Below, piece after piece: positions 12,552 through 21,476 of a DNA stretch of 64,000 nucleotides; position 1 is the first letter of the stretch, and each line of letters begins with the position of its first letter. A program made the position numbers and the translations under genes. The notes under the pieces are model-generated. The model ran no database searches. It had not been told where the DNA came from and saw only the letters and a list, made by a program, of their open reading frames with translations. Source of the stretch: Nothopassalora personata (taxonomy: Eukaryota > Ascomycota > Dothideomycetes > Mycosphaerellales > Mycosphaerellaceae); NCBI GenBank assembly GCA_033816765.1, contig CM066290.1:1240001-1304000 (forward strand), given 5' to 3'.

Positions 12552-12867
12552 TGTTACGGTCCGGTACGATCGTGCACGTGGAAGAACTTCATTCGTTGGG
12601 AATAGGGACACGCGCTGCCAATGAGCGGGCGCTCTTGTGTGACTCATAGCAGAGCGCTCTTAGTGCTCTACCGAGAGAGCAGGACAGACCGCGCCAAGAC
12701 ATGGCACTATATAGACGACGCTCTTTTGCAAGTAGATAGGAGCTTCGTGCTCAACTCATTTTAAGTATACACCATATACTGTTTGGGACCACTACCTTCT
12801 CAACGAGTCAGAGACATCACTGCAAAGATCCAAGCCCAGTTGGGATAACGTACAGCGGTTCCTAACA
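12552..12867 (+). repeat. 3' LTR of the Gag-only element
   Basis: 316 bp, no difference seen from the 5' LTR, preceded by a purine tract and followed by the CGGTA duplication. The 60-aa start of the plus-strand ORF that reads into it is fortuitous. Confidence 0.92.
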
Positions 12868-14600
12868 CGGTACTATAGTATTAAGTTCAGAAACTCGATT
12901 GATGTAGATGGCATTAACTAGCTACCTAAGCACCGGGTAGCGGGCCTTAAGATGCTCGAATATACTGTCTCGGACGTTCTTAAAAGGGATAGTAAGGTTA
13001 GCGCTATAATGTGCGATTAGTATGTTCGAGATTTCTACTATAAGGCCCTCCACTTCGTTACGAATCCCGGTATTACCGCTAATACCCTATGTGAGCGCGC
13101 GCTTAAGGTCTAAGACTAGCTCTTTAAAGGTAAGAGTTTTTTAGCTATTAAGGTGAAGAATAGGTCGTGGTTTCGCCCTAATAAGCGTGCTTAGAAGACT
13201 ATTAACCCGCTTAGCTACCTCCGTATTCGAGGCAAGGTCGGCACTACGAGTAGCATCGTTACGCATGCTAACTATAACTAGATCCTCGACAAATTCGGCA
13301 TTAATGAAGCTAACTAAGCCGATCTTAATAGTACCGGTACCTACATTAATAGCAACATACTATACTAGTATACTGACGCTAAACTGGCACCGCGGGTTAA
13401 AATAGTTAGAGAAATGATAAGTCGAGAATTCGACGTATACCGATAGTACCTGCGAGAATTGAATAAGGTTAGTAACGGCGGCGTCTACTAGAACATGTGG
13501 TATTCTCTAAGCTAATAGATTATACGACAAGACCCCGGGCTGTAGCTCTTATAAGTAGCGCTACACCCTTAGCACTACACTCGGTTCATCTCCTTCCCTA
13601 GGCCTACGATTTTTAGCTTTAATAGGGCTCATTAGGGGGGTGACGCGAACACTATAGTGTAGCATGCTAGGGTCGACTTAAACCTCGAAATTGAAAACTA
13701 CTAGACTAGTAACCGGCTTAATATGCTATACTCTCTTAACTTAGAAGGCACTAGTGGGCCGGAGTTTTTACACGGTTTTTATAAGTAAGGGAATGCTAGA
13801 GAGTTCATCTAGTAGTGCTAGATTAACGACTACATAGAAGACGGCCAATTTAAGCGTTTCTTCTCGGTTAGGGTCTAGAATTACCTAAGTAAGAATAGCA
13901 TTAGCTAGTTTAGAGAGGACCTAAGCGCTAGGTAAATGCGGGTAACTACTATAGGCGTTCTAATAAGGCAGGCCGCATATAAGAGGACACTACGTTAGAT
14001 TAACCCTTACTTTATCGAGATCCGCGACGATGACTATCTTGAACTCTAGAGAAGCTAGAGCATGCACTAGGTAATAGACCTCCATCGTAACTTTAAGACG
14101 CTAAGTGAGAGCGCTGTAGGGTTTAAGTATCGACGCCTAGTACCCGGCTATCCTTTTCCTACGGCCGTACACCTTAGTGGCATCAGCCCTCTATCCGATG
14201 CCCTAGCGGGTTTGAAGTCTTAGAACGATAACGAAGTTATCCTTAATGCTAGAAGATAGCTTAATGCTACGGTCCGCCTAGACTCGGAGCTCTTCTATAA
14301 GAAGATACATAATTAGCGCGTCCGAGCTGTGAAATTAATAGATAAGTAGCTTAGCTTAGTTACTACTCTCGAGTAGATATGCTTTATAAGCGAAGGGCGT
14401 AACGAGAGCTTCTTCCGCAACTACTATAGGAACTTTACTAGCTAGCTACTTAGGGACGCGTCTAGTAAGACTAGTGTTGGCTACGACAACGAGTAGGTCT
14501 AGATAAAGGAGTTATATAAGAATGAGTGGAACTAAGTGGTTGGTGCGGGTTTATAGGCTCCTAGTTTCTAGTTGATTTCCGGCTACAGCTGTAGCCTATG

Positions 14601-14676
14601 GGATTCTGGTTCTAATTCTAGTTCTAATTCTAGTTCTAATTCTGGTTCTAATTCTAGTTCTGATACTTCGGGTATA
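14601..14676 (+). repeat. 12-bp tandem repeat encoding a Ser/Asn tail of ORF3
   Basis: Units close to GGTTCTAATTCT / AGTTCTAATTCT are repeated about six times and encode alternating Ser and Asn residues in the ORF3 frame. The array marks a low-complexity linker or tail. Confidence 0.75.
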
Positions 14677-15152
14677 GGTGCTTCTAGTCCTTAGATCTTA
14701 CTTGTTTCTTATAGTTACTTATCTTCCCTTAACTTACTTTCTAGTTACGCGGTGGACTCGTCTTTAGATTTATTAGGTTACTAGTACTAACGCTTACTTG
14801 TCTTATGAATAGCGTTTACGTTATTCGACCATCTAGCCCGCTCGATTAATGCTAACATAGCTATCTATTCCCTCGCTAGTTTCGTAGTATACGTTAGTAT
14901 AGTGCGACGGATGCGAGTCGCGGTTATCGTCGTTATTATTACGGTCTCTGTTAGAAGGATCCTTTCGATCTTCACAAACTGTCGCTAGCAGGCCCTAGGA
15001 TTACCTAACATCTTATATGTTAAGCTAAATAGTAGGGTGAGCTACTGTGCTACTATAAGACTACCTTAGCTTATAGCGACTATCTACGCTACCTATGTTA
15101 CCCGGGCTTACTACTTTAGAACCTAAGGACAGGTTCGTAATAGGGGAGGATA

Positions 15153-15525
15153 TATTAACGACTAATAGGTTGTATTAACCTTAGGTTTAGAGGGGGCGTC
15201 CCTTAGGTCTAACTTGCCCTAATTTCATTTAGGTTTAATTGGACATTTAGGTAAGCTAGTAGGACCTAGTATAGCTATTAAAGATATATACTACGTAGCT
15301 AAGCATTGTAAGCGTAGCATTAAGGCATTAATTCAATTTATACCTCTCGAGTAGAGGGCATAGGGGTTTAGGTCCGCTAATCCTCTTGTTTTATCTAGCT
15401 ACTGCGCTGCTCGTCACGTGACCTGATTTCCCGGTCCCGGGACCGGCAAATACCTCTGCTTACATAAGCGCCGCTCCATACCACCACAACTCGGACAGGC
15501 CTACATAGGGTGGTTAGTAGACATA
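15153..15525 (+). repeat. 3' LTR of the Gypsy element
   Basis: Same length (373 bp) and internal order as the 5' LTR, including the CACGTG palindrome and the 16-bp GC-rich palindrome at the same offset of 278 bp. It is preceded by a short purine tract at 15141-15150. It is followed by AGTAG, matching the left flank in four of five bases. Confidence 0.88.
15431..15446. promoter_or_regulatory. 16-bp palindrome, copy 4 (3' LTR)
   Basis: Same core and same offset (278 bp from the LTR start) as the 5' LTR copy. Confidence 0.7.
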
Positions 15526-16647
15526 AGTAGGTAGTATCTAAAGACTATATCTAGAAGTACTTATACTAGGAGAATATAGAACTAGAGATAGGAAGCCCTT
15601 ACGTAGAGGACTACTACGTATAATAGGAGGAGAGCGACTAGCTTATATACTATCCTAGAAGGTAGTACTAGTAGAGTAAGTATAACCTATACCTAGTTAC
15701 TAGTAGGTTCTAGATAGACTAGTAGTACTCTACTATAGGGTCCTTAGAGAGAAGAAGCTATACTTATCGTAGTAATTATTAAGAGCGTAGTTAGTATAGT
15801 AGTCCTTAAACTATCCTAGAATAGTATAGTAGCTAGTAAAGGGAAGGTTAGATCTCTCCTTATAGCGGTTATATACGCTACCGAAGTACTAAATAAGATA
15901 GTCTATAGCGGAAGCCTATAAGGTAGGAAGGTAGTTCTAACTACTATTAAGGTTTATAGTTATAGTATTAGAGATACGACCTTAAGGATCGACTATTATA
16001 TAATCAAAGTCCTAGGTAGCCGTATTAATCTAACCCTAGTTTAGTAGGTTAGTAATACTACCCTTAGTAGTTAGAAGCTTCTTCTTATAGAAGGCAACCT
16101 TAAGGGATACTATAGTAAGCTATAAGGTTATATTCCTCTTAGTAATCTTATACTTACTCTCGATAATCTACTTAACTAGCCTAAGTGCCTTAATAAGGGT
16201 CTTACGCTTAGAGAGCCTACTAGATATAGGTAGGCCCTTTCTACTATTACTAGGAGGACGCTTATTAGGATCGTTACCGTTACTAGAACTAGTTCTACTA
16301 CTAAAGATATTACTAGTACTACTAAACTAGTTTATAGGAGTCTACTTAATAATATCTACTATAATGCTACTTATAAGTTAGTAAACACCCTTAAAATACT
16401 ATTATATATATAGTATACCTTACTAAAGCTTCTTAAAAAGCTTTAAGAATATACGTATAGTAGTTGTTAGTATATATAAGTATATATAGTAGTCTAGAAG
16501 GGGGCAAGAGAGGTATAAAGTAGTATAAAGTAGAGAGAGTTACTTAGTAAAGAACTAGCTTCTTTTATATATACTTATAAGGTCTATACGTTACTACCTA
16601 GCTATAAGAGCCTTCTTAAGCCGAGAGAACCTTCTATTTACTTCTAA
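15526..16647. mobile_element. RIP-degraded retroelement remnant (right flank of the Gypsy insertion)
   Basis: Extremely TpA-rich sequence in which CTA and TAG both abound, indicating RIP on both strands. No domain could be read with confidence in either direction. It continues across the 161-bp-LTR element (16653-17929) into 17935-18142. It probably belongs to the older element ending with the LTR at 18143-18317. Confidence 0.6.
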
Positions 16648-16652
16648 AAGCG

Positions 16653-16813
16653 TGTCACGGTTTACCTTTGCACAGACGCACTTCGGTGTCACGTGACCTC
16701 GGGCCCGATCTTATCACGCGCTTCTCGCGACTTCTTACTTCTCTTCTTCGTAGAACTTACTCGATACTAAGGCTAATACACGTTTGCGCCCTGTTGCTGT
16801 CTTGTCCGTGTCA
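16653..16813 (+). repeat. 5' LTR of the TRIM-like element
   Basis: 161 bp with no difference seen from 17769-17929. It contains GTCACGTGACCT, a 12-bp string also present in the Gypsy LTRs (1301). Confidence 0.92.
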
Positions 16814-16895
16814 TTAAGTTCTACCGCGCTCGATCGCCGCAAGCGATCACCCCGACCACGTGTGCACAGAAACGCGCGTGCGACACCGAGTCCGA

Positions 16896-17195
16896 ATGGC
16901 CGCAAACCAGACGACACTCGGAGCAGACGAATCCTAATTCATTCCCAACCTGAACCTTAACCTACTCACGAAGAAGTTCCTCCGCGACGCGCGCCAACGA
17001 CAGAACGGCACACTAACCGAAGGACAACGTGAGGTGGAAGACGAGTCAGAGTGGAATCCGGATTTCGACGACACCCAGGGTGTAGAACGACTGCGCAAGA
17101 TGGCGCAAGAGACACAAGACGAGACTCAGGGCCGAGATGGTGCTGAGCAGGCTCGTCAGCAAGAGGAGCACCGGCGGAGCGCAGATACAACTTGA
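16896..17195 (+). pseudogene. Gag-like ORF remnant of the TRIM-like element
   Basis: A 100-codon plus-strand frame begins at ATG 16896 and is interrupted only by one TAA at codon 14, a CAA-to-TAA transition of RIP type. The rest is a hydrophilic Glu/Gln/Arg/Asp-rich helix-like sequence with no cysteines. It runs 15 nt into the first 79-bp repeat before stopping. It may be the N-terminal end of a Gag whose remainder was replaced by the repeats. Short length and the nonsense codon make its coding status doubtful. Confidence 0.45.
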
Positions 17196-17645
17196 GGCAA
17201 GCTGAGGCTTGATATACAGTTGGTGGACACAAGGCACACTGCGGTGTGATACTGTCTTCGCTTGAGGCTTGTATTTTTCGAGAGAGAGAGTCTTAGTTTC
17301 TCTTCGTCGTAACGAAGATACTGTCTTCGCAGATACAACTTGAGGCAAGCTGAGGCTTGATATACAGTTGGTGGACACAAGGCACACTGCGGTGTGATAC
17401 TGTCTTCGCAGATACAACTTGAGGCAAGCTGAGGCTTGATATACAGTTGGTGGACACAAGGCACACTGCGGTGTGATACTGTCTTCAGAGATACAACTTG
17501 AGGCAAGCTGAGGCTTGATATACAGTTGGTGGACACAAGGCACACTGCGGTGTGATACTGTCTTCGCAGATACAACTTGAGGCAAGCTGAGGCTTGATAT
17601 ACAGTTGGTGGACACAAGGCACACTGCGGTGTGATACTGTCTTCG
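17181..17645. repeat. Five 79-bp tandem repeats inside the TRIM-like element
   Basis: Units start at 17181, 17329, 17408, 17487 and 17566. The last four are contiguous with period 79, and the first is separated by a 69-bp spacer rich in GA. Units are almost identical (one GC-to-AG change at the start of unit 4). Each contains two short hairpins, CAAGC-TGAG-GCTTG and CACAC-TGCG-GTGTG. Because 79 is not a multiple of 3 and the unit lacks stops on the minus strand, long open frames appear there. They are a consequence of the repeat, not genes. Confidence 0.93.
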
Positions 17646-17768
17646 CTTAAGGCTTGCTGCGGCAAGATATACATTGGATTGGATTGAATTGGGTAATGGC
17701 GATGGATATACCCCATTGCGATTGATTCACGCGTACGAGGGCGTACGGCGGTTTGAGAGGGGGGGTGG

Positions 17769-17929
17769 TGTCACGGTTTACCTTTGCACAGACGCACTTC
17801 GGTGTCACGTGACCTCGGGCCCGATCTTATCACGCGCTTCTCGCGACTTCTTACTTCTCTTCTTCGTAGAACTTACTCGATACTAAGGCTAATACACGTT
17901 TGCGCCCTGTTGCTGTCTTGTCCGTGTCA
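17769..17929 (+). repeat. 3' LTR of the TRIM-like element
   Basis: 161 bp, follows a G-rich purine tract and is followed by the AAGCG duplication. Confidence 0.92.
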
Positions 17930-17934
17930 AAGCG

Positions 17935-18142
17935 GAAAGATAAGGCCTAAAGGTATCTAAAAGTAGGTCTATAAAGATCTCTTATATATATATAGATCTA
18001 ACAAGATCGCTGTCCTTAGTATATACCTACTTATAGCTAATCTAGTATCTAAGGCTAGTAAAGGTGTTTAAGATTAATATAGCAATATAGGTAATATTAA
18101 GTTAATCAGACTGCCTTTATAGTAGTTAGTCTAAAGGGGGAG
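17935..18142 (+). mobile_element. 3' internal remnant of a Copia-like element
   Basis: RIP-type TA-rich sequence that ends in the purine tract AAAGGGGGAG (18133-18142), immediately before a TG/CA-type terminal repeat. A plus-strand purine tract of this form at the end of the coding region is typical of Copia elements. No domain is legible, so the class is tentative. Confidence 0.45.
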
Positions 18143-18317
18143 TATTATAAATTAGGTAACTAATAGATATATTAGTTAGGACTTAGTATATATACACTAT
18201 ATTATACTGTTTCTGTAGCTAGATAGTCTCATACCCTATAGCAATTTATAAGGGTTACTAATCTACCCTATCGTTTCAATCTAGAAGCTTGTACTCGTTA
18301 AATACCTATTTACAACA
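18143..18317 (+). repeat. Probable LTR of the RIPped Copia-like element
   Basis: Starts TATTATAAATT (expected TGTTATA before RIP) right after a purine tract and ends TTTACAACA, giving terminal TGTT..AACA-type ends. 175 bp. Composition switches to normal host sequence at 18318. No second copy is in the window, so the boundaries rest on terminal motifs only. Confidence 0.55.
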
Positions 18318-21155
18318 AGGGGTACCATGATTGACGAAGCAAGGGAAGTCTGCACCATGGACGACCCGCGAAGCTCGCATGTTCTCATCTGTGCTGCTTG
18401 AGCTTTAGAGGCGCAAGCGTGTACTTTCCATCTCACAGCTACAGTCAGCCACCCTATGCAGCGATCGATCGTGTTCAGTACAGCTGGAGACAGATGCTAG
18501 CTATGGCAGACTTGTCGGACCACAACTTCTTCCCGGCGAAGAATGACTGACGCTCCTTACGGCGGCAATCGATCGCAAGGGAGCTGGCGGCAAGGGTCAC
18601 GATATTCCACGATCTATCTGTATCTGTTGGTGCAGGGATGATATCATTATCGACCCAGTCAGTGATCGTGTCGTAATCTCAAGCTGCGATCGCGCAATCG
18701 GCTAAATCTTCTCGGTGGAGACCGCAGCCCCTGTGCTGCGTTAGACATCTGAGATGGATGGTGGAGATGTCTCATTCCGTTCGCATTACCTTGGTGTGTG
18801 CGTGCGTGGACCAAATCGGCTCGTCGTCTCAAGCGTGTTGCAGAGATGCGGCCAGCGCACCATCCCTCTAGCGCGCAACTGCATTGGATCTGTTCGGCGA
18901 TTGTGGTAAATACGATCTAAGACGGCGCGGGCCTTGGAAGCAGAGCAGTCCAGACTCTTCACGTCCGTGGCCCCACTTGATGCAGCGGCGCAAAGTTCTA
19001 GGCGCACGATGACACTAGCTGCCTTTGCTCCATCACTTGGTGCTCCGCAAGCACTCCACACTCCCCACCACCGTCGCCTATCCTGCCCGGCTACCTCCAC
19101 CAATGTACCGTACGTGCAGTGCACTGTATCCGTCGCTCATTGCTGTCGATCGATATTCCTGGCTGTGATGCAGTATCGCAGCACACGTCGCCATTACCAC
19201 TGGTCCAAACCATCGATCCATCGTTCGTCTGTAAGCAATCTAACAAAGTCAAGTCGCGTGGGGTGGAAATTCCCGATGGAGATGAAGTCAAGATAGAGTA
19301 AAGTCTCCCGCAACTTCCGTACCCACAAGCCATGTGTTCATTCCGCGTGTCGGTGTGGACATGGGCCTCGGCCCTGACCTGCATTTACAGTACCGTAATC
19401 GTGAAAGGGCGCGGTCGTAAGATTTCCGTCTGATGCATACGTGGTTGGAGGTTAGTCAGTACCAGGTGAGCCACGTATCGTTGTCGAACCATTATTATTA
19501 AGCCTAGCGGGCCTGAAAAGTAGCGTGTGCGCACCGAGCCATTTTAGTGCGTAACATGCACGTCTTTCAACAGCCATCGCTAACGCGCGTTCCGCTCGGT
19601 CTTTGCAGAGTGCAGTAGTAGTGCGCATAGGACCGATCACGATTGTGCTTGGACCCACCACGCTGTCTTGCAACAGTTCTACCCTTAGCGACGATGGATG
19701 ATAGCCAGCCTCAGTTTAACCTGATCCCATCACCAACGTTGCGGCTTGCAGTGCAGCGCAGGTATAGTCTACTTTCACGTCCGATGCTAACCCGCTTTGA
19801 TCCTTGTCAAAGTCCAAAGCAGGAAACACTCGATCCGTGCTTCCATTGTTTCCACTCAGCAGTGCTGGACAGCCAAATGATATTAATGCCAAGGAGGGAC
19901 ACCTACTTAATAACCACGATAATGTAGTCCTACTGTCCTACTACGATAGCTCAGGCTTAGTCGCAAGGAGGGATACAAAGGCTAGCTTACTACGATCCTA
20001 ACGCATGAACTTTCGTGCTCGAAGCTAAGACTTGCGTTGTCTAGGTTGGTTGCAAGCTACTGTACTTGTAAGCTAAGACTTGCGTCGTCTAGGTCGGTCG
20101 CAAGCTAATTATGCAGATTGTGGTTTGCCCAACGAATTTGGCCCTAAAATCAATATTGAATAGCTGTCCCTAGTAATCTGCAATCTTAATTGGCTGCATT
20201 CAACGCAAACACGGATATAGCCTAGCTAACCGGCGTTTTAATGACATCCGGCAGAGCGTCTTTGCACTATCGATGCTAGTGTTCCATCTCTCTCGACTTT
20301 GCAAAAGCCATTGAAAGCGGTGGGTTACGATCGGACGTTGGAAGAGACTGTACGTCCATATGCCCTGTGCTTTAGGCCGGTCTGTAGTTCGTTGTAGATC
20401 TTTCTGCAGCCGCGGACTGGCAGCTAAGTTGGCGGTGCGTGACGTGGGATAGAGTATCGGGTCTAGGCGTCTGTGCGCGGTGTCCTCCATCGCGTCGTCA
20501 ACCTACCTGAGCGGCATTCGATGCGATTGAGAAGGCAGGAAACTAGACGCCGTCGAGATGTCGTCTACATAGTTCTTTCTGGGCCGGGACAAACCCAACT
20601 CAGTGGAGTAAGTCCCTGCAGGGCTCCGATAGATCCGCTACCCAACTATGGTAGGCGACATGTTGCCGTATCCTTGCCTCGCTTGTCCTCGTGGATTATT
20701 GGTTGCCTATCAGACAGGGTATGCAAGTCGCTGTCCTGTTCACATCGCCAGAATTGCGAAGGCATTGAGATGAGATCCTCTTGCCCGATGCCACGTCACA
20801 TTGCCTTGTGGTCCGAACAGTATCTGTGCCTAAGGAAGCGGGATGGCAGAGTTTTCCAGCCAGAAGAGAGCGTGTCGGGCGGGAGTAATGGGTTTGATGA
20901 GATTGTCATGCTGTGCGGAATGGCACGTTGCAACGAGTGTTGTTCCGGGAGTCGTACAGCCCCAAATAGTGGGGTTGCAGACATTCGCACTTAATGATGC
21001 CTTGCCATACCAGGGAAGTATGCGTGGATTGATGAGTAGCAGAAAGATCATATCGTTTCGAGAGGGTCGTTTAGATAGCCTGAATCGCATCCATGGTGTC
21101 CTAGTGGCAGTTTTGTTGATACTTTCAACAATGGACTGGCATTCGGTCGCGATGA
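18318..21155. other. Host sequence without a supported gene
   Basis: Composition is normal (no RIP signature). Open frames reach 173 codons (20473-20994, plus) but show no family resemblance and overlap comparable frames on the other strand. Apart from the duplicated 38-bp repeat at 20022-20107 I see nothing I can support. Confidence 0.5.
20022..20107. repeat. Two 38-bp direct repeats 10 bp apart
   Basis: Units at 20022-20059 and 20070-20107 differ only by three C-to-T changes at CpG sites (CG in the second unit, TG in the first), as expected from deamination of methylated cytosine. Each unit begins and ends with AAGCTA. About 60-140 bp upstream, AAGGAGGGAYAC and CTACTACGAT are also each duplicated. 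Together, 19880-20110 is probably a transposon remnant of unknown class. Confidence 0.7.
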
Positions 21156-21476
21156 TCATGATCCGGTGGTGGAACGTGACCCTGATGATGGTGAACTTGC
21201 TCCTGGAGTTGTTTCGTAGACTGGTTCGTAGACCGGCGGCGGACGCCAGTAACAGCCATCATGGAAGGTCACAAAGCCGTTCATGTAATCTTTGACAGCC
21301 GTCTCTCTTTCGAACGCGACCCAGTACCATTCCTCAGCGATGGCTCGCTGTTCATCACGGCTAAAGCCTTTCTCCTGAAGGACGGGATAATGTTGATGCT
21401 CGGCTCTTGGATATATGTATCCGTCCAGGTAGTATAGAATGCATGGAAAGCACAAACACAGCGAAGGCTTCTCCAT
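21156..21476 (-). CDS. Hypothetical small protein
   Basis: A 106-residue ORF starting at ATG 21476. It opens with a short Cys-rich hydrophobic stretch (CLCFPCILYYL, about residues 7-17). It then has a globular, aromatic-rich middle (Tyr/Trp/Phe frequent, residues 20-85) and a Ser/Thr/Pro tail. Amino-acid composition looks like a real protein rather than a chance frame. No family is recognised. The N-terminus may be incomplete if an upstream exon exists. It lies alone between the gene-poor region and the GDP-mannose pyrophosphorylase gene. Confidence 0.45.
   Translation of the reverse strand: MEKPSLCLCFPCILYYLDGYIYPRAEHQHYPVLQEKGFSRDEQRAIAEEWYWVAFERETAVKDYMNGFVTFHDGCYWRPPPVYEPVYETTPGASSPSSGSRSTTGS

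Larger units (their letters stand above)
10491..12867 (+). mobile_element. Non-autonomous Gag-only LTR retrotransposon, recent insertion
   Basis: The 316-bp LTRs (10491-10806 and 12552-12867) show no difference by eye, begin TG and end CA. The 5-bp duplication CGGTA flanks them (10486-10490 and 12868-12872). A purine tract (12538-12551) precedes the 3' LTR. The 1745-bp interior encodes Gag but no protease, RT or integrase, so the element needs enzymes from elsewhere. It has ordinary CpA/TpG content although it sits inside a RIPped Gypsy element, so it arrived after the last RIP episode or escaped it. A convergent antisense ORF occupies the 3' half of the interior. No obvious TGG-starting primer site follows the 5' LTR. 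Confidence 0.92.
8940..14790 (+). pseudogene. Third Gypsy coding region (ORF3), unknown function, RIP-inactivated
   Basis: Downstream of integrase, long plus-strand frames persist with TAG/TAA as almost the only interruptions: about 8980-9543, 9840-10490, and (after the nested element) 12880-14790. Frame changes near 9550-9800 and around the insertion imply an intron, a frameshift or two genes. The encoded protein is charged, and its C-terminal half reads as a folded domain rich in aromatic residues (for example PGYPFPTAVHLSGISPL near 14150). It ends in a Ser/Asn low-complexity tail (14601-14675). I recognise no RT, integrase, envelope, chromodomain or recombinase motif. Ty3/Gypsy elements normally end soon after integrase, so about 3 kb of extra coding capacity is unusual. 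It could be an env-like, accessory or captured gene. Confidence 0.6.
1041..15525 (+). mobile_element. Ty3/Gypsy LTR retrotransposon, RIP-inactivated, with nested insertion and extra ORF
   Basis: Two 373-bp direct repeats (1041-1413 and 15153-15525) bound gag (CCHC knuckle), an aspartic protease motif, Ty3-type reverse transcriptase, RNase H and integrase in the order PR-RT-RH-IN, which is diagnostic of Ty3/Gypsy. A third long coding region lies between pol and the 3' LTR. Without the nested 2377-bp element and its 5-bp duplication the element is about 12.1 kb, long for a fungal Gypsy element. A purine tract (15141-15150) precedes the 3' LTR. The LTR ends read TA..TA where TG..CA is expected, consistent with RIP. 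The flanks GGTAG (left) and AGTAG (right) are a probable 5-bp target duplication with one change. No intact ORF survives, so the copy is dead. Confidence 0.88.
16653..17929 (+). mobile_element. TRIM-like non-autonomous LTR element with tandem repeats
   Basis: The 161-bp terminal repeats (16653-16813, 17769-17929) show no difference by eye, start TGTCACGG and end CCGTGTCA. They are flanked by the perfect 5-bp duplication AAGCG (16648-16652 and 17930-17934). A purine tract (17755-17768) precedes the 3' LTR. The interior (955 bp) lacks pol. It holds a short Gag-like ORF remnant followed by five 79-bp repeats. Total length is 1277 bp. Terminal repeats this short with no pol match terminal-repeat retrotransposons in miniature. 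It is not RIPped, so it is younger than the remnant around it. Confidence 0.9.

Noticed and set aside
12419..12649. 76-codon plus-strand frame running into the 3' LTR of the Gag-only element
   Set aside because: Spans the purine tract and LTR promoter and has no homologue-like motif. The antisense Cys-rich ORF explains most of the region better.
17046..17716. Two long minus-strand frames (about 190 codons each) with repeating Cys-containing motifs
   Set aside because: They arise because the 79-bp repeat lacks stops on that strand and its period is not a multiple of three. The same peptide cycles through frames, so it is not a gene.
1..18317. Centromere or rDNA spacer as an explanation of the TA-rich block
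   Set aside because: Readable gag-pol domains, paired LTRs and target duplications account for it; no rRNA sequence or satellite arrays are present.
20473..20994. 173-codon plus-strand frame in the gene-poor region
   Set aside because: Composition is not protein-like, no domain, and overlapping frames of similar length exist on the other strand.
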